Assembly: GCA_965248075.1 (NCBI GenBank)
Contig: CBDFIL010000001.1
Location: 558,001-622,000 of the forward strand
DNA from: VXNE01 sp965248075
GTDB taxonomy: Bacteria > Pseudomonadota > Gammaproteobacteria > Pseudomonadales > Azotimanducaceae
Length of the DNA: 64,000 bases
Direction: 5' to 3'
How positions within the stretch are numbered: position 1 is the stretch's first letter; every line of letters begins with the position of its first letter. The translations under genes were made by a program, and so were the position numbers. This document shows positions 52,811 to 61,948 of this stretch, one piece after another. Below the pieces are notes generated by a model that did no database searches, was not told the DNA's origin, and worked only from the letters and a program-made list of their open reading frames with translations.

Positions 52811-53763
52811 AGCCAGAAGACATGCTGGCCCATTGGCCAGAGGCGGCGGCACTCGACCTGCGGCCGCTGCCGGGGGGGCACGTCAACCGAACCTACGCCG
52901 TGGGCGACGACCGTTTCGTCCTGCAGTGCATCAACGGTCGGGTGTTCACCAATCCCGGGGGGGTGATGCGCAACCTCGCGAAGCTCGTCCCCTGGCACGA
53001 GCGCATCGTCGCCCCGCTGCCCACCCGGTCCGGCGCGCTCTGGGCAGAAGACGCGGCGGGTGAACTCTGGCGCCTGTTTCCGTTCGCGGCCCAGGCGCGC
53101 AACTTCCAGAACCTGCCGGACGATCTCCTCGAACCGGCCGGCTTCGCGTTCGGCGCCTTCCATGCCGCCGTGGCGGGCTTCGACGACGACATCGAACCGG
53201 TGATCGAGGGCTTCCACCACCTCCCGCACTACCTGGACGCCCTGTGGCGGGCGGCAGACGGCAAGACGCCGGAACTGGACTACCCGCGGGAGCGCGAGCC
53301 GTTCGACTTCCAGGGCGCGCGCACACTCATTCACGGCGACTGCAAGGTGAACAACCTCCTCTTTCACCCGAGCGAACCCCGTGCCACCCATCTGATCGAT
53401 CTCGACACCGCCATGTACGGGCATCCCGCCTGGGACTTCGGTGACCTCGTGCGCTCCGTGGCGAGCGGCGCCGAGGAGGCCGGCGCCGCGCTCCAGATCT
53501 CCCCCGAGACGTTCGACCGGGTGGCACACGGTTTTGCCCGGGGCGCCGGTGGCATCGGGGATCCCCGTGCCTTCGCCGCGGCCCCCGGTCATATGAGCTT
53601 CATGCTCGGCGTGCGCTTTCTGACCGACCACTTCGAGGGCGACCGGTACTTCCGTGTGGACTACCGGGGACAGAACCTCGAGCGCGCCCGTTCCCAACTC
53701 GCGGCCACGCGGCGCTTCGACGCGCTCGAACCCGTCTTCCATCAGCAATTGCGCAATGTTTAG
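52807..53763 (+). CDS. APH-fold sugar kinase (N-acetylhexosamine kinase-like)
   Basis: A 318-residue phosphotransferase with LIHGDCKVNNLLF near 177 (catalytic Asp and metal Asn) and THLIDLDTAMYGHPAWDFGDLVRS near 195. It resembles NahK-type N-acetylhexosamine 1-kinases. Coupling by a 4-bp overlap to the GH20 gene supports phosphorylation of the released N-acetylhexosamine, which is inference from context. Confidence 0.87.
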   Translation: MKPEDMLAHWPEAAALDLRPLPGGHVNRTYAVGDDRFVLQCINGRVFTNPGGVMRNLAKLVPWHERIVAPLPTRSGALWAEDAAGELWRLFPFAAQARNFQNLPDDLLEPAGFAFGAFHAAVAGFDDDIEPVIEGFHHLPHYLDALWRAADGKTPELDYPREREPFDFQGARTLIHGDCKVNNLLFHPSEPRATHLIDLDTAMYGHPAWDFGDLVRSVASGAEEAGAALQISPETFDRVAHGFARGAGGIGDPRAFAAAPGHMSFMLGVRFLTDHFEGDRYFRVDYRGQNLERARSQLAATRRFDALEPVFHQQLRNV

Positions 53764-53922
53764 CCTGAACTTCCAGACGAACCCAAGCGTATTTTGGCCT
53801 TAAGTCTCTAATTCAACGGGATTTCTTGCGCGGGTCGAGCAGGTAAATGTAGCCATGTAAAAGGTTGAATTGGTGCGGAATATGTGCTTTCATGGAGACG
53901 TGTCCTTTCGAATTCAGTAGCC

Positions 53923-55647
53923 ATGTACATCGAAAGCGTCCCCAACCGCAACTCGCCCCCCGCCGTGCTCCTGCGCGAGTCCTTCCGCGACGCCGGCAAG
54001 GTCAGGAAACGCACCCTCGCCAACCTCTCCAAATGGCCCCCGACGCTCATCGAGGGCTTGCGCGTGCTGCTCAAGGGCGGCGCCGCGGTGTCCCGCCTCG
54101 ACGACGCCTTCGACATCGTGCGTTCCAAACCCCACGGCCATGTCGCGGCCGTGCTCGGGACGCTGCGCAAGCTGCGACTGGAGCGGACCATCGCCGGGGC
54201 GGACTCGCCCGAGCGCCGGCGCGTGCTGGCGATGATCGTCGCCCGGGTCCTGGACCCCGGCTCGAAACTGGCCGCCGCCCGGGGCTTGGCCGAGGCGACC
54301 GCGCACGACTCGCTCGCCGAGACGCTGGAGCTGGAGGACTGCGACGAGGACGATCTCTACGCCGCCATGGACTGGCTGCTCGAGCGTCAGGACGCCATCG
54401 AGCGGCGCTTGGCCAGGCGGCATCTCAAGGACGGCGCCCTGGTGCTCTACGACCTCACCTCGGTGTGGCTGGAAGGACGCCACTGCCCGCTGGGGCGGCG
54501 CGGCCACTCGCGCGACGGCAAGCGCGGCAAGCTGCAGATCGAATTCGGGCTGCTGTGCGACGCCGAGGGCCGGCCGGTGGCGGTGGAGGTGTTCGACGGC
54601 AACACCGCGGACCCGGCCACCGTGGGCGCGCAGGTCGACAAGCTCAGGTGCCGCTTCGGGTTCTCCAGGGTGGTGCTGGTGGGCGACCGCGGGATGTTGA
54701 CCGAGGCGCGCATCCGCGAGGACGTGAGGCCGGCGGGGCTGGACTGGATCAGTGCGTTGCGGGGTCCGGCGGTGCGCTCGCTGGTGGAGTCCGGCGCGGT
54801 GCAGCTGTCGCTGTTCGACGAGACCGACCTGGTGGAGATCCGCAGCGACGCCTATCCGGGCGAGCGCCTCATGGTGTGCCGCAATCCGCTGCTGGCGGAG
54901 GAGCGGACGCGCAAGCGGGAAGCGCTGCTCCGGGCCACCGAGGCGCTGCTCGATCCCATCGTGGCGGCCACGCGGCGGGACAAGCGGCGCCTGAAGGGCA
55001 AGGACAGGATCGGCTTGCGCGCGGGCAAGGTCGTCGGCAAGTACAAGATGGCCAAGCACTTCGAGTTGGACATCGAAGAGGACGCGTTCGGCTATCGGCG
55101 AAAGCCCGCGTCCATCGCCGCGGAGGCGGTGCTGGACGGCTTGTACGTCGTGCGCACCAGCTTGGCGGAGACGCAACTCGATGCCGAGGGCGCCGTGCGC
55201 GCCTACAAGCGCCTGAGCGCGGTCGAGCGCGCCTTCCGGAGCTTGAAGACCGTGGACCTGAAGGTGCGGCCCGTGTTCCACCGAACCGCCGACCGGGTGC
55301 GCGCGCATGTGTTCCTGTGCATGCTGGCCTATTACGTGGAATGGCACATGCGCCAGCGGCTCAAGCCGCTGCTGTTCGACGACGACGACCCGGCCGCCGC
55401 CGAGGCGGCGCGCGCGTCCATCGTGGCGCCGGCGCAGGTCTCCGAAGCCGCCAAGGAAAAGGCCCGCGGCAAACGCACCGCCGACGGTCTGCCGGTGCAC
55501 AGCTTCCGCACCCTGCTCGGCGACCTGGCGACGATCACCAAGAACCGGGTCGTCCCCCAGGTGTCCGGTGCCGTGCCGTTCGAAGTCCTCACCCGGCCCA
55601 CCGCGCTACAGCGCGAAGCCTTCGAACTCCTCGGCGTACGCCCATAG
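53923..55647 (+). CDS. IS1634-family (IS4-type) transposase
   Basis: A 574-residue DDE transposase. The N-terminal GKVRKRTLANLSKWP motif is typical of IS1634. Catalytic Asp residues are in LVLYDLTSVWLEG (about 177) and VVLVGDRGMLTEARI (about 250), and the Glu is in YKRLSAVERAFRSLKTVDL (about 440). It appears intact. The element's ends are uncertain: AT-rich DNA lies on both sides, with GGTAAAT near 53842 and its complement ATTTACC near 55680 as weak candidates for inverted ends. Confidence 0.9.
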   Translation: MYIESVPNRNSPPAVLLRESFRDAGKVRKRTLANLSKWPPTLIEGLRVLLKGGAAVSRLDDAFDIVRSKPHGHVAAVLGTLRKLRLERTIAGADSPERRRVLAMIVARVLDPGSKLAAARGLAEATAHDSLAETLELEDCDEDDLYAAMDWLLERQDAIERRLARRHLKDGALVLYDLTSVWLEGRHCPLGRRGHSRDGKRGKLQIEFGLLCDAEGRPVAVEVFDGNTADPATVGAQVDKLRCRFGFSRVVLVGDRGMLTEARIREDVRPAGLDWISALRGPAVRSLVESGAVQLSLFDETDLVEIRSDAYPGERLMVCRNPLLAEERTRKREALLRATEALLDPIVAATRRDKRRLKGKDRIGLRAGKVVGKYKMAKHFELDIEEDAFGYRRKPASIAAEAVLDGLYVVRTSLAETQLDAEGAVRAYKRLSAVERAFRSLKTVDLKVRPVFHRTADRVRAHVFLCMLAYYVEWHMRQRLKPLLFDDDDPAAAEAARASIVAPAQVSEAAKEKARGKRTADGLPVHSFRTLLGDLATITKNRVVPQVSGAVPFEVLTRPTALQREAFELLGVRP

Positions 55648-55763
55648 GACGTACCCAGTAACGATCGCCCCATTTTTTTAATTTACCCTGAAAAACAATA
55701 GGTTAGATCGTATGACGCCTCGAAGTTCGGTTTAGGCGGCCCCGGTCGTGTAGTCTCCCGTCC

Positions 55764-56147
55764 ATGCAACCTCTCGGTGCAACCGGCCGGTGGGGCCGGA
55801 CAGCCGCGACGCTCGCCATCCTGGCCCTCGTCACGGGCTGTGCTTCGTCCTCGCGCCCGCTGCAGTTCCTCTCCGGCCCCGATCTCGTCTATCCGCCTGC
55901 CGCGAAGGAAGCCGGCATCGAGGGGCAGGTGGTCGTCCGGTACGACGTCACCGCCACCGGCACCGTGGCCAACGCCCGGGTCCTCGAGTCGCAACCCGAG
56001 GGGACCTTCGAGGAGGCTGCCCTCGCCTCCCTCTCGCAGTGGCGTTTCCGGCCACGCATCGAGGGCGGGCAGGCCGTTCCCGCACCCGACCGGGTAAGCA
56101 CCTTGCGCTTCCAGCTTGGAGAAAACGATGACTACGCAGGCTTTTGA
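55764..56147 (+). CDS. TonB C-terminal-domain lipoprotein
   Basis: A 127-residue protein. The signal peptide ends in a lipobox LVTGC, so it is likely a lipid-anchored protein. The rest is a TonB-type C-terminal domain: VYPPAAKEAGIEGQVVVRYDV, then LESQPEGTFEEAALASLSQWRFRP. Ordinary TonB is anchored by a membrane helix and has a Pro-rich linker; both are absent here. It overlaps the following lipoprotein gene by 20 bp. Confidence 0.8.
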   Translation: MQPLGATGRWGRTAATLAILALVTGCASSSRPLQFLSGPDLVYPPAAKEAGIEGQVVVRYDVTATGTVANARVLESQPEGTFEEAALASLSQWRFRPRIEGGQAVPAPDRVSTLRFQLGENDDYAGF

Positions 56148-57234
56148 TACCCATGGGAGTAGAGGATCCGCCCTCTCGGGGCTCGTCCTCGCCACTGCGG
56201 TGACGCTCGCGGCCGGGTGTTCTTCCGACCTGTCGCCGGTCCTCGGATGCGAATCCGGTTTCGGCTTCGACGTGGACTGTCAGTTCCAGAACCCCGAGGA
56301 CCTGGCGCTGGGCCCGGATGGACGCATCCTCGTCAGCCAGTTCGGCGACATGGAGGGCACCCTCAGCGGCAGCCTGGCGCGCTATGACCCCGCATCACGC
56401 ACGTTGTCGGTGCTCTTCCCGTCTGCCGAGGTCGAAGCGGCCGATGGCGAAGCTCCGCAGTGGGGCGAACCTGACTGTGCGCCTCCGGATACGGCCCGCT
56501 TCTCCCCGCACGGCATCGATGTCGAGATGCGCGTCGATGGCCGGCGGGAACTCGCGGTCGTGAATCATGGCGGGCGCGAGTCGGTCGAACTCTTCGAGGT
56601 ATTCGACGACAGCACGATCGCGTGGCGCGGCTGTGTGGTCGCCCCGGAGGAAGGGTTCTTCAACGATGTCGTCCTGCTGCGCGATGGCGGGTTCTGGGTG
56701 ACGCAGATGTTCCCGCCGGGAGGCATGGCGGTCTCCCTGCTCAAGGTGACGCTCGGCATGGACACGGGCTGGGTCTACGTCTGGTCGCCCGCGGCCGGGT
56801 TCGAGAAGATGCCTGGCACCGACGCGCCGATGCCGAACGGCATCGAGAAGTCGGACGACGAGCGTTACGTCTATCTCAACACGTACTCCTCGCAAGGCGT
56901 GCGCAAGATCGACGCGACCACCGGCGAGACCGTCGCCAACGCCGAGATCGATCCGGTCGACAACAGCACCTGGGGGGAAGACGGCCGCCTGCTCGTCGCT
57001 TCCCACACCGGGGGCTTACGCGAAATGATGGCGTGCCAGGCGATCGAGGAAGGCTCCTGCGGGATGCCATTCGAGATCGTGGCACTCGATCCCGACGATC
57101 TCTCGCAACAGGTGCTCATCGCGGGCGAAGGCGCGCCCATGGGCGGAGTGACCGTGGCACTGCAGCGCGACGGCGTGTACTACCTGGGTACGTTCCTCGG
57201 CGACCGATTGGGCATCGTCGACCTGTCGCAATAG
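56128..57234 (+). CDS. SMP-30/gluconolactonase-like beta-propeller lipoprotein
   Basis: A 368-residue secreted protein with lipobox LAAGC near residue 31. The mature part has propeller-type repeats: NPEDLALGPDGRILVSQFGD, FSPHGIDVEM, FFNDVVLLRDGGFWVTQ, MPNGIEKSDDERYVYLNTY. Such proteins are calcium-dependent lactonases or strictosidine synthase-like hydrolases. ATG 56128 starts within the TonB-like gene. The TAG stop is the start of a dispersed palindrome (GGCGACC...GGTCGCCC). Confidence 0.8.
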   Translation: MTTQAFDTHGSRGSALSGLVLATAVTLAAGCSSDLSPVLGCESGFGFDVDCQFQNPEDLALGPDGRILVSQFGDMEGTLSGSLARYDPASRTLSVLFPSAEVEAADGEAPQWGEPDCAPPDTARFSPHGIDVEMRVDGRRELAVVNHGGRESVELFEVFDDSTIAWRGCVVAPEEGFFNDVVLLRDGGFWVTQMFPPGGMAVSLLKVTLGMDTGWVYVWSPAAGFEKMPGTDAPMPNGIEKSDDERYVYLNTYSSQGVRKIDATTGETVANAEIDPVDNSTWGEDGRLLVASHTGGLREMMACQAIEEGSCGMPFEIVALDPDDLSQQVLIAGEGAPMGGVTVALQRDGVYYLGTFLGDRLGIVDLSQ

Positions 57235-57256
57235 GGCGACCGCAAGGGTCGCCCCT
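57232..57256. repeat. GTAGGGGCGAC-type palindrome at a stop codon
   Basis: TAGGGCGACC, then GCAA, then GGGTCGCCCCT. The TAG is the stop codon of the beta-propeller lipoprotein. The repeat runs directly into the mobile-element relic. Confidence 0.85.
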
Positions 57257-57533
57257 CGCATGGAACAAAAACCGAACTCCTTTTAATTCAACGGGTTGGC
57301 AGAACGCCATTTAACATAACTCAAGGTGCCCAGGCGGCGGCCGCCGCCCTTGTTTCCTGCACGTCAGTGCCCCGGCGCGCCGGGGGGGAAACGGGGAAAC
57401 TTTCATGAAACATAAACGTAAGCCATTGATTTAACTGGGTCACGAAAAGCGCCTCCGCGAGCCGCTGGCGCGCGTCGCCCCACCCATGTTCCTTGCATGT
57501 CTGCGCGGTGGACCCACCGTGGACAGCTACAAT
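57252..57533 (+). mobile_element. Empty-site or footprint copy of the IS66-DruA locus
   Basis: The 282 bp match the two 141-bp arms around the IS66-DruA unit: 57252-57392 equals 42256-42396 exactly and 57393-57533 equals 45145-45285 with one change. The 2748-bp insert is absent. At the junction GGGGAAAC occurs twice in tandem (57385-57392 and 57393-57400), which is what would remain if an insert flanked by an 8-bp duplication were removed precisely between the copies. No open reading frame of note. Confidence 0.85.
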
Positions 57534-57779
57534 TTCCCGTGCCGAATTACCCGTGAGGCCTGATGCGGGCAATGTAGGACTGTTCACGGTTCTGCAAGTG
57601 CTGTTCCGTGTATTTTGGCTGGGATGGTCAGTGGGCCGTTGCCTCCGGTGTTTCGAGGGGTTGGCGGGTTGGCGGGTTGCCGTGTTCGACGCGCGTCCCG
57701 CCCGGGCGGGACGTGCGCGCGTTGCGCATCGCGCTACGGTCGCTACGCTCCCTGCGCGACGATGCGCTACGCGCGCCGT

Positions 57780-59042
57780 TCATGCCGGGGCGTGCTGCGG
57801 GTCGAACACCGTGCCGTCGCGCAGCATCGTGCAAGCCACGAACAGCAGACGGTCCGCGACCGAGCGTAGCGCGCGGTGGTGGCCGTGGCCGCGGGCGCGC
57901 AGCGCCTGGTATCGCGCCTTGCACGCCGGGTCTTTCTGCACCGCCCCGCTCGCCCAGTAGCCGAGGGCATCGCGCAGCCGGTCATGGACTGCGAGGCGGC
58001 GCGTCACGATGCGAACCCGGCCGGACTGTTTGGTGACCGGGGCCGCCCCGCCCAGGCAGCGCAGGGCGTGGTAGTCTCGTCGGCGCAGGGGATCATCCGC
58101 CTCTGCGAGCAGCGTGGCGAGGACGTACCTACCGACTCCCGGGATGGATCGCAGGATGGTCGCGTCGCGCTGCCCCTTCGCCTGCCCCGGCTGCGGATCC
58201 TCGCTGCCGGTGGTCGCCGGATCAGCGCCGCCGAGCTCCGCCAGGAACGCGTCGATCCGGGTCTGAGTCTCGGCGAGTTGCTTGACCACCACGGCCAGAC
58301 GCTTGGTCAGCAGACGCATGTGCGTCTCCGCGGCGCGCATCGACGCCGGGTCTACGTCGAGCGGCCGTTGCGCCAGCCGAGCCTTCAGCGTGGCTGCGTC
58401 GAAGCGCTGGACCCTGTGCTTTTTCAACAAGTTGTCGTACGACGACAGGCGCATGCCGCGCGCTGCCGCTGGCGTCGGTACGCGCTTCCACAGCGCCATC
58501 GCCCACGGCGCCGCGAGGTCGTCCTCGACCACTTGGTTGAACGCCGGGTAGTAGCGCCACAGCAGGTCGTGCATGCGGTTGGTCAGCCGCACCCGCTCGC
58601 CTTTGAGTTCGTCGTGGGTCCGCGTCCACTCGCGCAGTTCGACGACCACCGGGGCGGACGCCTGTACCCGCCGCAGGCACTGTGGGTCGGTGCGCAGCGC
58701 CGAGGCCAGCACGCGCGCGTCGCGGCGGTCGTCCTTGGCGCCCGCCGGCGAGTACCGGTCGCGGAACCGGTCGAGCTGCTTCGGGTTGATCGCGTGCACC
58801 GCCAGGCCGTGCGCCAGCAAGCTCTCCACCACCGGACCGCGTGGCGTCTCGATCGCCACCCCGACCGTCTCGGACGGCGCCGCGGCAACCGTCTCGGCGA
58901 TCCACGCCGCCATCGCCGCCAGCCCCGGCCCGCTGTGCGCGAACACGTTCTCGCCACGCACCGCGCCAGCGCCGTCGAGCACGCACACCTGGTGGTTCTG
59001 CCCACCCCAGTCCACGCCGACGTACCAGTTCAACCCAGACAT
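57780..59042 (-). CDS. IS110-family transposase
   Basis: A 420-residue recombinase. The RuvC-like domain has YVGVDWGGQNHQVCVLDG, VAIETPRGPVVE and YSPAGAKDDRRDARVLASAL. The C-terminal domain has SIPGVGRYVLATLLAEADD near 315, then RCLGGAAPVTKQSGR. It differs clearly from the IS1111-group protein at 49 kb. ATG 59042 is preferred over the ATG three bases upstream, because AGGAGG then has better spacing. Confidence 0.93.
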   Translation of the reverse strand: MSGLNWYVGVDWGGQNHQVCVLDGAGAVRGENVFAHSGPGLAAMAAWIAETVAAAPSETVGVAIETPRGPVVESLLAHGLAVHAINPKQLDRFRDRYSPAGAKDDRRDARVLASALRTDPQCLRRVQASAPVVVELREWTRTHDELKGERVRLTNRMHDLLWRYYPAFNQVVEDDLAAPWAMALWKRVPTPAAARGMRLSSYDNLLKKHRVQRFDAATLKARLAQRPLDVDPASMRAAETHMRLLTKRLAVVVKQLAETQTRIDAFLAELGGADPATTGSEDPQPGQAKGQRDATILRSIPGVGRYVLATLLAEADDPLRRRDYHALRCLGGAAPVTKQSGRVRIVTRRLAVHDRLRDALGYWASGAVQKDPACKARYQALRARGHGHHRALRSVADRLLFVACTMLRDGTVFDPQHAPA

Positions 59043-59270
59043 CATGCCTCCTCGTCGTTGCTTCCCCCGATGCTGCAGGCATGCCGCGATGCTCACCTGT
59101 CCCTGTACTGGCGCTCGAGGCGCGGACTGTTCACTGGGCGTCCATCGCGGCAGAAAACCGCCGGGGCACGAGTCCTACGTCGGTGCTCGTGGCACAGGGG
59201 ACGGGTGGTCGCTCCCGGCAGCTCTGCCCAGCTTCGCGGCACCGCCGCGAAGCTGGTTAGAAGCGTACAG
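59043..59270 (-). ncRNA. Candidate bridge RNA region of the IS110-group element
   Basis: In IS110-group elements the guide (bridge) RNA is made from the non-coding end upstream of the transposase. That region here is about 228 bp and holds a perfect 13-bp stem CCAGCTTCGCGGC (59229-59241) with its complement at 59245-59257 and a 3-nt loop, plus smaller stems. Loops matching target and donor cannot be assigned by eye. Confidence 0.5.
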
Positions 59271-59491
59271 GGGACGGGCTTGTCCCGTCCCGTGCCGAGT
59301 TACCCACGGGCCTGATGCGGGCACCCATGTTCCTTGCATGTCTGCGCGGTGGACCCACCGTGGAAAGCTACAATGTCCCGTGCCGAATCACCCACGAGGC
59401 CTGATGCGGGCAATGTAGGGGACGGGCTTGTCCCGTCCCGTGCCGAATTACCCACGAGGCCTGACGCGGGCGACCGCAAGCGTCGCCCCTA
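59271..59491. repeat. Dispersed-repeat cluster
   Basis: Three units occur in series: GGGGACGGGCTTGTCCCGTC (59271 on, right half of the split repeat), a partial copy of the mobile-unit right arm (59322-59374, CATGTTCCTTGCATGTCTGC and following), an intact copy at 59411 on, and a GGGCGACC-type unit ending at 59491. GTGCCGAAT/AGTTACCCACGAGGCCTGA links recur between them. The CTA at 59489-59491 is the stop codon of the minus-strand GNAT gene. Confidence 0.85.
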
Positions 59492-59916
59492 CAATTCCTG
59501 GCGCAGCTCCGGGCCGACGACGACCATGCCGTAGCGCTCGTAGAACGGCCGGGTGCGCTCCGTGCGATCGATGTAGAGGCCGTATTCCGCGCAGCCACGT
59601 TGCCGCGCGTGCTCGATGGTGTGCTGCACCAGCATGCCGCCCGCGTTGCGGCCGCGCGCCGCCGGTTCGACGATCAGTTCCTCGAGCTGGCAGTACTCGC
59701 CGCAATAGCGCATCGCGAGGTTGTAGCTCACGGTGGCCATCCCGACCACCCGGTCGCCGTCGACCGCCACGAACACCTGTCCCCGCTCGTGGTCGAGCAG
59801 GCGTTCGAAGACGGCGCGCTCGCCTTCCGCCGGACCCGCGGGCGCGTTTCGGGCGATGAACAGCAGCTCGATGCAGCGATCCGCGTCCGCTGCCTGGGCG
59901 GACCGCACCGAGATGG

Positions 59917-59920
<4 letters not shown>
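59489..59920 (-). CDS. GNAT-family N-acetyltransferase
   Basis: A 143-residue acetyltransferase with VFVAVDGDRVVGMATVSY, the acetyl-CoA loop EELIVEPAARGRNAGGMLV and FYERYGMVV near the C-terminus. It resembles amino-acid or amine acetyltransferases. ATG overlaps the aminotransferase stop as ATGA, and the stop TAG is the start of a GTAGGGGCGAC repeat. Confidence 0.88.
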
Positions 59921-61322
<1,402 letters not shown>

Positions 61323-61326
<4 letters not shown>

Positions 61327-61643
61327 CGCGTGGCGGACGCAGGCGTCGGCACGATGCGCTGCACGGTGTGTCCGTCGCGCGCGAGCACGTCGGAGACCCG
61401 CGGCCCGATGTCGTTCTTCATGTAGTCGCTCCCGTACACCGCGGCGTCCACGCGCTCCCGCTCGGCCTCCGACTCGAAGCGCCGCATCCAGACGTACACG
61501 GTTTCGTCCTCCTCGCCGCGAAAGGCGGCCGTGATGTTCATGCCCTGCGCCACGGCAAACGGAATGAACTCGCCCTCCATCAGTTCTAGCCACGCGTCCA
61601 TCTTGCCGGGCAAGACCTTGTACTGGCGAAGCTCGTAAAACAT
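61323..61643 (-). CDS. NIPSNAP family protein
   Basis: A 106-residue ferredoxin-like-fold protein. MFYELRQYKVLPGKMDAWLELME at the start and VYVWMRRFESEAERER in the middle are family landmarks. NIPSNAP proteins of bacteria often sit beside oxygenases or hydrolases; their chemistry is unknown. First gene of a three-gene minus-strand operon. Confidence 0.88.
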
Positions 61644-61679
61644 GGCGTCGATTCCGTGTCGGGCGGTGCGGTGAATATA

Positions 61680-61856
61680 GCCTGCGCGGCATCGCTTGGG
61701 CGAGCGAGCGCCTCCGCTGGGCCGTGTGTGAATTGGAGACGGGACGCCACAGGGGCGTCCCCTACAGCCTGCGCGCCATGGCGTGGGCGAGCGAGCGCCT
61801 CCGCCGCACACTGCGCGTGAATTCGAGACGGGACGCCACAAGGGCGTCCCCTACGG
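61680..61856. repeat. Two 87-bp tandem units with palindromic ends
   Basis: Units starting at 61680 and 61767 both contain GCCTGCGCG, TGGGCGAGCGAGCGCCTCCG, then GTGAATT and GAGACGGGACGCCACA, and end GGGCGTCCCCTAC; the GGGACGCC/GGCGTCCC pair is palindromic. They fill the divergent gap between the NIPSNAP and amidohydrolase genes. Confidence 0.85.
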
Positions 61857-61948
61857 TCGTGTGCCTCCCGGCCCCGGAGAGGACAGTGATAGGGTCGCAA
61901 CGCGCGGGCTATACTGTTTTTCCTCACGCACAGCACCCGAGGATTCCC

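Larger units (their letters stand above)
57579..59270 (-). mobile_element. IS110-group insertion sequence
   Basis: About 1.69 kb with one minus-strand transposase. On the left the flank ends GGGCAATGTAGG (57568-57578); on the right it resumes GGGGACGGGCTTGTCCCG (59271 on). Joined, they reproduce the intact repeat seen at 59411-59440 (AATGTAGGGGACGGGC). There are no obvious terminal inverted repeats, as expected of IS110-group elements. Exact junctions are ambiguous by a few G residues. About 230 bp upstream and 200 bp downstream of the gene are non-coding. Confidence 0.8.
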
